A stretch of DNA of 64,000 nt, from the NCBI GenBank assembly GCA_037953745.1, contig JBAKBP010003198.1:62001-126000 (forward strand). The letters are read 5' to 3'. The notes below the pieces were generated by a model that was given only the letters and a program-made list of their open reading frames with translations, searched no databases and was not told where the DNA came from. Source of the DNA: Lithodes maja. Taxonomy: Eukaryota > Arthropoda > Malacostraca > Decapoda > Lithodidae. Below are positions 54,201 to 64,000 of this stretch, in pieces; position 1 is the stretch's first letter; each line of letters starts with the position of its first letter. Both the position numbers and the translations under genes were made by a program.

Positions 54201-55028
54201 GTATTTATTGTTTTTGTCTGTATTTATTGTTTATCTTTTTCTTTTTCTATTATTAATATTAATATTGATGATTTTTTAAATTTATTGTTCTTGTTAAAAG
54301 AGTACTCTTTGTTTAAATCTGTTGTTACTTCATATTTTGCAATTATTTGTCTTTATATTATATGTATTCATTGTCGATAGTATCAATTGCTTACTTTTGC
54401 GATTTCCTTAGTTTATTTGTGCTATAAATGTAGGTTATTGTAAGGTAGTTATTGATAGGGGTCACTTGAGGCATGCTATGCTTACAGGTACCTACCCGAT
54501 AGCACTATCGTTAGTGAGTGCTGTACTGTATTTTATATATTATTTTGTAATAGTATAGATATCTTATCAATATTTGTATTTTGTACTATTGTTAATGTCT
54601 TGTCATGTTGCAAATTTGATTTTAAATAATATTTTGACATTTAACATTTAGTTTCTCTATTCATGCAGAGTTTAGTAAAAATTTGCCAGAACGTCCCGGA
54701 CTTCCCAAACTTGACTACTTCCTTTAACATGACGATAGTGCGTTGTTATATGTGCGATTAGTTTGCTTGGGAAACAGATTAACTTGCTCATGTAGTAATG
54801 TACACCCTATGTGGTGGATTGTGTTCTTTTATTTAATAATTTTCATTTTAGTAAGCGTTGTTTCCACATAGCGATTTTGATAATTTAATTTGACTTTATA
54901 TTGTCCTTGTCCCAATTTTGGTTTGTTTAGTTTGCATGTTTTACATTTTAATTTATATAGGTTCAGGGACAGTATAGATGTGTGGCCGGTCTGTACTAGT
55001 GGCAGCATTAGTATACGACGTGTTCCCC
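51223..55028 (+). pseudogene. Naiad unit N2: GIY-YIG endonuclease plus RT, one stop, two frameshifts
   Basis: The start could be the ATG at 51223 (MYCPFLY) or 51280 (MCQNNS), both in frame. A stop at 51424-51426 (EFDFEY-stop) replaces EFDFEHQ of unit N3. From 51463 the frame is open through GIY-YIG (VIYLITCDKCGMQYVGKTEQ, with two Cys between the IYL and YVG blocks, then RAYGHRSG), YWIGKL, KCVCERV and the RT2 block. A one-base deletion in an A run near 53160 breaks it. A second one-base deletion near 53687 lies just before SNNSRYIDDIL. The C-terminus ends at 54166. This unit proves that endonuclease and RT share one frame. Confidence 0.91.
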
Positions 55029-58000
55029 ATGTACTGTCCCTTCCTTTACTTGTATTCGTTGACGAACCAGGACCGGCCACGGACTATGTGTCAGAATAAT
55101 TCTCTCTACCCTCGCACCCGGCAAAATTATAAAAACTTAAAAATGAAGAATAATAATGAAAATAACCGGCGTCTTTTCGATGATAACTGTAAATGTAAAC
55201 TCTGTGTGAATGAATTTGATTTTGAACATCAAACATTTTTTAAAAGTTACATTACCAATACAAAATTTTTGTTATTAAATTCTTCTGTTAATGTAACATC
55301 TCCATGTAAAGTAAAGAATGTTATCTATTTAATAACCTGTGATAAATGTGGTATGCAATATGTTGGAAAGACGGAGCAATGTTTAAGAGAAAGAACCTAC
55401 GGGCATAGATCAGGAATTAAGAACGGCATCGACTCCAAGATTCTTCTATATAAACATTTTAACACAGATTGTACTAAACTTGATTGTAAATACAAAATTA
55501 TAGAAATTGTTCAAAGTAATCAAAATGTTTTGGATAGAGAAAATTATTGGATTGGAAAATTAATGACCATCTATCCATTTGGACTTAACAATCAAATAAA
55601 AAATGTAGGCAACATTTTGTATAAAGATTTATTAAAAAACGATTTTAATAACCCATATTTTAACTTCCCTGTTTTAAACAGAAGAACTGGTAGACACGGT
55701 AATAGAAGACTAAATACATTTAATAAAAAGAAAACAGGTCTGATATTAAAATTATTGTTAATAATTTATATTCATTATATCGAAATTTCGGAATTAAAAA
55801 ATTAAAAGATTCATTGAAAGGTCTACAAAAGAAAAGTTTTTCTCCTTTGATAGAAAATATTCTAAACAATAAACATAATTTCACAAATAAATTTAAGAAT
55901 ATAGTCTTTGCTTTTATGGGATATATTAGAGCTAATTCTAAGAAATCCAAAGATAACCGTATTAAAGATAAAGTCATGTCCACTTTAAATTATTCCTCTC
56001 AAAATTTTAGACAAAATTAATGTTAACAGTCTTATTAATTCAAAGAAAGTTAAGTCCATGTTACCAGATGGTTGTAAAGATTTCAAACCATTAATAGTGT
56101 ATTCATATGAACGACCTGTTGGGTCTATTATTTGTAATTAAAATAAAGTTTTAGGGAATCTTTCAGATAATGATATTTTCAATAATAATAAATGTGTGTG
56201 TGAAAGAGTCATGGATATGCCAGCTAGCAGACGTGATGCACTAGCAAAGTTCATTTATAGTCCGATATGTCACATATTAACAGGTGATGTAGAACTAGTT
56301 AAACATTTTGCAAATGACAAATTAGCGGAGCTATGTCGTAAAGGGTTTAAATTTAGAATAGGGAGTAATAAAGTAACATGGGACATAATTTTAAAAGATA
56401 TTGTTTTTTCAGTCAATAAATTAAAAGATAAATTGTTAAAAATTGCGTGCTGCGATGCGAGAGAACTAGAAGCATGGTCTAAATTATTAATTAAGTTAAT
56501 TAGAAATACAATTTTCTCGCTTAAAAATGAATTTAATCTTTCAGATTTTATAGACTATAATTATAATAAGCTTAAAGCTGATTTAATAAATTTACATAAA
56601 CATTTTGTAATCACTACAGTAGATAAAGCCAGCAATAATTATAGCTTCACATGTAAGAAATTTTATCTTGAAAACATGAAAAAAGAATTAGGTATTAAGG
56701 GTATCATACTACGTAAAAATATTTGCGGTAATTCTGTTTATGAAATTCAAAATAATCTGAATATTGATAACTTAATCGATGAACATACCAAGAAAAATAT
56801 AACATTTGATATTAAACTTTCTGATAAGAACAAGTGCATTGCAAAATTATACATGTCACCTAAATTTCATAAAAGACCTTATAAATATCGCTTTATTGCC
56901 GGAGCAAAATTTGCTACCACTAAAACTCTATCAGAACAAGTCGTAAATTGCTTAAAATACATTAAAAGTACTCATAAAAGATATTGTAATACCATCATGA
57001 GAAGAACTGGCATTAACTATTATTGGAGTGTTGACAATTCGTTAGAAGTTATTGATAAAATAAATACCATGCCGAAAGTTACCTCGGTACATAGCTTCGA
57101 CTTTTCAACTTTGTATACCAATTTGCCTTAAGATTTAGTATATTCAGAGCTTTGCTTTATTATAGATTTGCACTTTGACAGGTTCGTTAGGAATGGTAAT
57201 TATTTCATAAATGTTTATACATATTTTAATAATGCATCACTTAGCTCTACTCCCACTAGTTCTGTATATTTTGATAGAACTAAACTTAAAGATGCCCTTA
57301 AATTCCTCCTTTTCAATACTTATGTTAGATTCGGCCCGTACATTTTCAAACAAATATTAGGAATTCCTATGGGTGGAAATGCTAGCCCTTTAATTGCAGA
57401 CTTATTCTTGCTTGCTTTAGAATTTAAATATATAAAAGACTTAGTTGACAGTAGCAAGACAAATAAAATCCCAGAAAAATTAGCACTTGCTAAACTGTTA
57501 AGTAATAATAGTAGATATATTGATGATATTCTTGTTTGCAATTTGTTAAATTTTAATCAAGTTGCTAAACTTATTTACCCTAATTCTATTCCCCTCACAC
57601 AATGTAACGTAAATTATAAAGTTGAAAATTTTCTTGATATAAATATAGAGATTGTTAATGAACAGTGCATACTTAAAGTATATCACAAAGTTGATGATTT
57701 TAATTTTAACGTAATAAACTTTCCTTTCCCTAGTAGTAATATCGATAGTAAAATAACTTATAATTGTTTTTATTCCCAATTAATAAGATTTTGTAAAATC
57801 TGCACTAAAGTAGATGACTTTTGGGCTAGAGCTAGGTTACTATACAGACTCTTAGTGGACAGAGGTTTTGAGGCAAGTAAATTGTTCCATAAATTTAATC
57901 TTTTTAGGGTCAATTATTGTGACTGTATTCTAAAATTTGACATCAATAATTTTAATCAAGCATTTTTAACTTGAAGTTTCTTGTATAACCTCTGCTTACT

Positions 58001-58837
58001 TTTTGTCTGTATTTATTGTTTTTTGTCTGTATTTATTGTTTATCTTTTTCTTTTTCTATTATTAATATTAATATTGATGATTTTTTAAATTTATTGTTCT
58101 TGTTAAAAGAGTACTCTTTGTTTAAATCTGTTGTTACTTCATATTTTGCAATTATTTGTCTTTATATTATATGTATTCATTGTCGATAGTATCAATTGCT
58201 TACTTTTGCGATTTCCTTAGTTTATTTGTGCTATAAATGTAGGTTATTTGTAGGGTAGTTATTGATAGGGGTCACTTGAGGCATGCTATGCTTACAGGTA
58301 CCTACCCGATAGCACTATCGTTAGTGAGTGCTGTACTGTATTTTATATATTATTTTGTAATAGTATAGATATCTTATCAATATTTGTATTTTGTACTATT
58401 GTTAATGTCTTGTCATGTTGCAAATTTGATTTTAAATAATATTTTGACATTTAACATTTAGTTTCTTTATTCATGCAGAGTTTAGTAAAATTTGCCAGCA
58501 CGTCCCGGACTTTCCAAACTTGACTACTTCCTTTAACGTGACGATAGTGCGTTGTTATATGTGCGATTAGTTTGCTTGGGAAACATATTAACTTGCTCAT
58601 GTAGTAATGTACACCCTATGTGGTGGATTGTGTTCTTTTATTTAATAATTTTCATTTTAGTAAGCGTTGTTTCCACATAGCGATTTTGATAATTTAATTT
58701 GACTTTATATTGTCCTTGTCCCAATTTTGGTCTGTTTAGTTTGCATGTTTTACATTTTAATTTATATAGGTTCAGGGACAGTATAGATGTGAGGCCGGTC
58801 TGTACTAGTGGCAGCATTAGTATACGACGTGTTCCCC
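55029..58837 (+). pseudogene. Naiad unit N3: endonuclease intact, RT with several lesions
   Basis: The ATG at 55029 or 55086 opens a frame with CKCKLCVNEFDFEHQTF, then the complete GIY-YIG domain (ITCDKCGMQYVGKT, RTYGHRSG, KHFNTDC, ENYWIGKL) to about 55733. A one-base deletion there (AAAAC instead of AAAAAC) shifts the frame. A one-base insertion near 56000 shifts it again. TAT-to-TAA near 56139 and TTA-to-TAA at 57129-57131 (TNLP-stop) add stops. KCVCERV-equivalent, RT2, RT3, RT4 and YIDD blocks are otherwise preserved to the end at 57974. Confidence 0.9.
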
Positions 58838-61800
58838 ATGTACTGTCCCTTCCTTTACTTGTATTCGTTGACGAACCAGGACCGGCCACGGACTATGTGT
58901 CAGAATAATTCTCTGTACCCTCGAACCCGGCAAAATTATAAAAACTTAAAAATTAAGAATAATAATGAAAATAACAGGCGTCTTTTCGATGATAACTGTA
59001 AATGTAAACTCTGTGTGAATGAATTTGATTTTGAACATCAAACATTTTTTAAAAGTTACATTACCAATACAAATTTTTTGTTTTTAAATTCTTCTGTTAA
59101 TGTAACATCTCCATGTAAAGTAAAGAATGTTATCTATTTAATAACCTGTGATAAATGTGGTATGCAATATGTTGGAAAGACGGAGCAATGTTTAAGAGAA
59201 AGAGCCTACGGGCATAGATCAGGAATTAAGAACGGCATCGACTCCAAGATTCTTCTATAACCCGGGTTCGAATCCCGGTGGATCATATATACTTTAATTA
59301 ATTTCATTGGGGGTGTGGTGGTGAGATTAATAAAAATAATAATATAAGCATTTTAACACAGATTGTACTAAATTTGATTGTAAATACAAAATTATAGAAA
59401 TTGTTCAAAGTAATCAAAATGTTTTGGATAGAGAAAATTATTGGATTGGAAAATTAATGACCATCTATCCATTTGGACTTAACAATCAAATAAAAAATGT
59501 AGGCAACATTTTGTATAAAGATTTATTAAAAAACGATTTTAATAACCCATATTTTAACTTCCCTGTTTTAAACAGAAGACCTGGTAGACACGGTAATAGA
59601 AGACTAAATACATTTAATAAAAAGAAAAACAGGTCTGATATTAAAATTATTGTTAATAATTTATATTCATTATATCGAAATTTCGGAATTAAAAAATTAA
59701 AAGATTCATTGAAAGGCCTACAAAAGAAAAGTTTTTCTCCTTTTATAGAAAATATTCTAAACAATAAACATAATTTCACAAATAAATTTAAGAATATAGT
59801 CTTTGCTTTTATGGGATATATTAGAGCTAATTCTAAGAAATCCAAAGATAACCGTATTAAAGATAAAGTCATGTCCACTTTAAATTATTCCTCTAAAATT
59901 TTAGACAAAATTAATGTTAACAGTCTTATTAATTCAAAGAAAGTTAAGTCCACGTTACCAGATGGTTGTAAAGATTTCAAACCATTAATTAATAGTGTAT
60001 TCATATGAACGACCTGTTGGGTCTATTATTTGTAATTATAATAAAGTTTTAGGGAATCTTTCAGATAATGATATTTTCAATAATAATAAATGTGTGTGTG
60101 AAAGAGTCATGGATATGCCAGCTAGCAGACGTGATGCACTAGCAAAGTTCATTTATAGTCCGATATGTCACATATTAACAGGTGATATAGAACTAGTTAA
60201 ACATTTTGCAAACGACAAATTAAATTAGCGGAGCTATGTCGTAAAGGGTTTAAATTTAGAATAGGGAGTAATAAAGTAACATGGGACATAATTTTAAAAG
60301 ATATTGTTTTTTCAGTCAATAAATTAAAAGATAAATTATTAAAAATTGCGTGCTGCGGATGCGAGAGAACTAGAAGCATGGTCTAAATTATTAATTAAGT
60401 TAATTAGAAATACAATTTTCTCGCTTAAAAATGAATTTAATCTTTCAGATTTTATAGACTATAATTATAATAAGCTTAAAGCTGATTTAATAAATTTACA
60501 TAAACATTTTGTAATCACTACAGTAGATAAAGCCAGCAATAATTATAGCTTCACATGTAAGAAATTTTATCTTGAAAACATGAAAAAAGAATTAGGTATT
60601 AAGGGTAACATATTACGTAAAAATATTTGCGGTAATTCTGTTTATGAAATTCAAAATAATCTGAATATTGATAACTTAATCGATGAACATACCAAGAAAA
60701 ATATAACATTTGATATTAAACTTTCTGATAAGAACAAGTGCATTGCAAAATTATACATGTTACCTAAATTTCATAAAAGACCTTATAAATATCGCTTTAT
60801 TGCCGGAGCAAAATTTGCTACCACTAAAACTCTATCAGAACAAGTCGTAAATTGCTTAAAATACATTAAAAGTACTCATAAAAGATATTGTAATACCATC
60901 ATGAGAAGAACTGGCATTAACTATTATTGGAGTGTTGACAATTCGTTAGAAGTTATTGATAAAATAAATACCATGCCGAAAGTTACCTCGGTACATAGCT
61001 TCGACTTTTCAACTTTGTATACCAATTTGCCTTTAGATTTAGTATATTCAGAGCTTTGCTTTATTATAGATTTGCACTTTGACAGGTTCGTTAGGAATGG
61101 TAATTATTTCATAAATGTTTATACATATTTTAATAATGCATCACTTAGCTCTACTCCCACTAGTTCTGTATATTTTGATAGAACTAAACTTAAAGATGCC
61201 CTTAAATTCCTCCTTTTCAATACTTATGTTAGATTCGGCCCGTACATTTTCAAACAAATATTAGGAATTCCTATGGGTGGAAATGCTAGCCCTTTAATTG
61301 CAGACTTATTCTTGCTTTCTTTAGAATTTAAATATATAAAAGACTTAGTTGACAGTAGCAAGAAAAATAAAATCCCAGAAAAATTAGCACTTGCTAAACT
61401 GTTAAGTAATAATAGTAGATATATTGATGATATTCTTGTTTGCAATTTGTTAAATTTTAATCAAGTTGCTAAACTTATTTACCCTAATTCTATTCCCCTC
61501 ACACAATGTAACGTAAATTATAAAGTTGAAAATTTTCTTGATATAAATATAGAGATTGTTAATGAACAGTGCATACTTAAAGTATATCACAAAGTTGATG
61601 ATTTTAATTTTAACGTAATAAACTTTCCTTTCCCTAGTAGTAATATCGATAGTAAAATAACTTATAATTGTTTTTATTCCCAATTAATAAGATTTTGTAA
61701 AATCTGCACTAAAGTAGATGACTTTTGGGCTAGAGCTAGGTTACTATACAGACTCTTAGTGGACAGAGGTTTTGAGGCAAGTAAATTGTTCCATAAATTT

Positions 61801-62741
61801 AATCTTTTTAGGGTCAATTATTGTGACTGTATTCTAAAATTTGACATCAATAATTTTAATCAAGCATTTTTAACTTGAAGTTTCTTGTATAACCTCTGCT
61901 TACTTTTTGTCTGTATTTATTGTTTTTTGTCTGTATTTATTGTTTATCTTTTTCTTTTTCTATTATTAATATTAATATTGATGATTTTTTAAATTTATTG
62001 TTCTTGTTAAAAGAGTACTCTTTGTTTAAATCTGTTGTTACTTCATATTTTGCAATTATTTGTCTTTATATTATATGTATTCATTGTCGATAGTATCAAT
62101 TGCTTACTTTTGCGATTTCCTTAGTTTATTTGTGCTATAAATGTAGGTTATTTGTAGGGTAGTTATTGATAGGGGTCACTTGAGGCATGCTATGCTTACA
62201 GGTACCTACCCGATAGCACTATCGTTAGTGAGTGCTGTACTGTATTTTATATATTATTTTGTAATAGTATAGATATCTTATCAATATTTGTATTTTGTAC
62301 TATTGTTAATGTCTTGTCATGTTGCAAATTTGATTTTAAATAATATTTTGACATTTAACATTTAGTTTCTTTATTCATGCAGAGTTTAGTAAAATTTGCC
62401 AGCACGTCCCGGACTTTCCAAACTTGACTACTTCCTTTAACGTGACGATAGTGCGTTGTTATATGTGCGATTAGTTTGCTTGGGAAACATATTAACTTGC
62501 TCATGTAGTAATGTACACCCTATGTGGTGGATTGTGTTCTTTTATTTAATAATTTTCATTTTAGTAAGCGTTGTTTCCACATAGCGATTTTGATAATTTA
62601 ATTTGACTTAATATTGTCCTTGTCCCAATTTTGGTCTGTTTAGTTTGCATGTTTTACATTTTAATTTATATAGGTTCAGGGACAGTATAGATGTGAGGCC
62701 GGTCTGTACTAGTGGCAGCATTAGTATACGACGTGTTCCCC
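58838..62741 (+). pseudogene. Naiad unit N4: endonuclease split by a SINE, RT mostly open
   Basis: The ATG at 58838 or 58895 opens the endonuclease frame, interrupted at about 59259 by an 83-bp SINE piece (IDSKILL-stop). The frame resumes at about 59347. Further lesions are a 4-bp TTAA insertion near 59988, a 5-bp insertion near 60224 (GACAAATTAAATTAGCGGAG) and a one-base insertion near 60357. From about 60358 to the stop at 61878 the frame is clean and contains all RT blocks. The unit is 3904 bp, longer than its neighbours mainly through the SINE. Confidence 0.9.
59260..59342 (+). mobile_element. Truncated tRNA-derived SINE inside Naiad unit N4 (copy S5)
   Basis: Starts in the T-arm (CCCGGGTTCGAATCCCGG, with B-box GGTTCGAATCC) and continues TTTAATTAATTTCATTGG to an AATAAAAATAATAA tail. 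A 4-bp duplication TATA flanks it (59256-59259 and 59343-59346). The uninterrupted site TTCTATATAAGCAT is seen in units N2, N3 and N5. Only the 3' part of the SINE was copied. Confidence 0.82.
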
Positions 62742-64000
62742 ATGTACTGTCCCTTCCTTTACTTGTATTCGTTGACGAACCAGGACCGGCCACGGACTAT
62801 GTGTCAGAATAATTCTCTGTACCCTCGAACCCGGCAAAATTATAAAAACTTAAAAATTAAGAATAATAATGAAAATAACAGGCGTCTTTTCGATGATAAC
62901 TGTAAATGTAAACTCTGTGTGAATGAATTTGATTTTGAACATCAATTTTTTTTTTAAAAGTTACATTACCAATACAAATTTTTTGTTTTTAAATTCTTCT
63001 GTTAATGTAACATCTCCATGTAAAGTAAAGAATGTTATCTATTTAATAACCTGTGATAAATGTGGTATGCAATATGTTGGAAAGACGGAGCAATGTTTAA
63101 GAGAAAGAGCCTACGGGCATAGATCAGGAATTAAGAACGGCATCGACTCCAAGATTCTTCTATATAAGCATTTTAACACAGATTGTACTAAATTTGATTG
63201 TAAATACAAAATTATAGAAATTGTTCAAAGTAATCAAAATGTTTTGGATAGAGAAAATTATTGGATTGGAAAATTAATGACCATCTATCCATTTGGACTT
63301 AACAATCAAATAAAAAATGTAGGCAACATTTTGTATAAAGATTTATTAAAAAACGATTTTAATAACCCATATTTTAACTTCCCTGTTTTAAACAGAAGAC
63401 CTGGTGGACACGGTAATAGAAGACTAAATAAATTTAATAAAAAGAAAAACAGGTCTGATATTAAAATTATTGTTAATAATTTATATTCATTATATCAAAA
63501 TTTCGGAATTAAAAAATTAAAAGATTCATTGAAAGGCCTACAAAAGAAAAGTTTTTCTCCTTTTATAGAAAATATTCTAAACAATAAACATAATTTCACA
63601 AATAAATTTAAGAATATAGTCTTTGCTTTTATGGGATATATTAGAGCTAATTCTAAGAAATCCAAAGATAACCGTATTAAAGATAAAGTCATGTCCACTT
63701 TAAATTATTCCTCTAAAATTTTAGACAAAATTAATGTTAACAGTCTTATTAATTCAAAGAAAGTTAAGTCCACGTTACCAGATGGTTGTAAAGATTTCAA
63801 ACCATTAATTAATAGTGTATTCATATGAACGACCTGTTGGGTCTATTATTTGTAATTATAATAAAGTTTTAGGGAATCTTTCAGATAATGATATTTTCAA
63901 TAATAATAAATGTGTGTGTGAAAGAGTCATGGATATGCCAGCTAGCAGACGTGATGCACTAGCAAAGTTCATTTATAGTCCGATATGTCACATATTAACA
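62742..64000 (+). pseudogene. Naiad unit N5, cut by the window edge
   Basis: The ATG at 62742 or 62799 opens the frame. An expanded T run at about 62946-62955 (CATCAATTTTTTTTTTAAAA) shifts it just before the GIY-YIG domain, which is then intact (LITCDKCGMQYVGKT to ENYWIGKL). The unit shares the 4-bp TTAA insertion (about 63808) and the CACGTTACC variant with N4 but has no SINE. The RT lies mostly beyond the window. Confidence 0.9.

Larger units (their letters stand above)
47925..64000 (+). mobile_element. Head-to-tail array of Naiad-type Penelope-like elements
   Basis: At least four and a part units of about 3.8 kb run in the same orientation and leave the window at the right. RT stop codons lie at 50359, 54166, 57974 and 61878, spaced 3807, 3808 and 3904 bp. 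Each full unit reads: upstream spacer, a short CxC/CxxC-bearing N-terminus, GIY-YIG endonuclease, linker with a CxC motif, RT, then about 0.85 kb of non-coding DNA before the next unit. The endonuclease precedes the RT within one frame (shown best at 51463-53193), opposite to canonical Penelope elements. That order with a CxC linker defines the Naiad clade. Tandem copies are a known habit of Penelope-like elements. Confidence 0.92.

Noticed and set aside
47925..64000. Telomerase-like gene
   Set aside because: The RT is related to telomerase RT, but the linked GIY-YIG domain, tandem array and decay identify a mobile element.

Overview
The window looks like transposon-filled intergenic DNA from an invertebrate nuclear genome. 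It is AT-rich and crowded with microsatellites, minisatellites, CR1-type LINEs, tRNA-derived SINEs, short inverted-repeat elements and Penelope-like elements. I recognise no host protein gene, rRNA or functional tRNA gene. The mix fits an arthropod, perhaps a decapod crustacean, but that is an impression and not a demonstrated assignment.

Layout. 1-8.4 kb: the 3' part of one CR1 copy (family 'A'), a TTAA-flanked short element, then a long family-A CR1 with ORF1 (coiled coil plus SGNH esterase) and ORF2 (endonuclease plus reverse transcriptase). ORF2 carries an in-frame tandem duplication of its RT half. 8.4-15.2 kb: a decayed LINE ('D'), TTAA-type and TAA-type MITEs, and a 5'-truncated CR1 of a second family ('B'). 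15.2-25 kb: quiet AT-rich DNA, a SINE, an inverted family-A CR1, a TA-flanked MITE, a hairpin built from a tRNA-like sequence, and a B copy whose 5' edge is a (GA)n tract. 25-32 kb: a 21-bp minisatellite, a 2.26-kb element with 60-bp terminal inverted repeats, a 22-bp minisatellite, an unclassified retroposon with 16-bp target duplications, and several TTAA MITEs. 32.4-37.5 kb: a MITE split by about 4.9 kb of other DNA that itself holds a 1.05-kb Tc1/mariner-like element and a SINE. 38-47.4 kb: a B fragment inserted in compound microsatellite DNA, a third LINE type inserted in a MITE, and an almost full-length family-B CR1 on the minus strand with both ORFs. 47.9 kb to the end: a head-to-tail array of at least four and a part units (about 3.8 kb each) of a Penelope-like element with an N-terminal GIY-YIG endonuclease, a CxC linker and a C-terminal RT. 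That permuted order is diagnostic of the Naiad clade.

How it fits together. The CR1 copies, LINEs and Naiad units encode or once encoded their own retrotransposition enzymes. The SINEs, MITEs and retroposon are non-autonomous and must depend on enzymes encoded elsewhere. Nesting gives a relative chronology: MITEs are cut by later LINEs, CR1-B3 lies inside microsatellite DNA, and a SINE lies inside one Naiad unit only. Nearly every element ORF is broken by nonsense or frameshift changes, yet family-A copies and Naiad units remain very similar to each other by eye, so their spread or homogenisation is recent.
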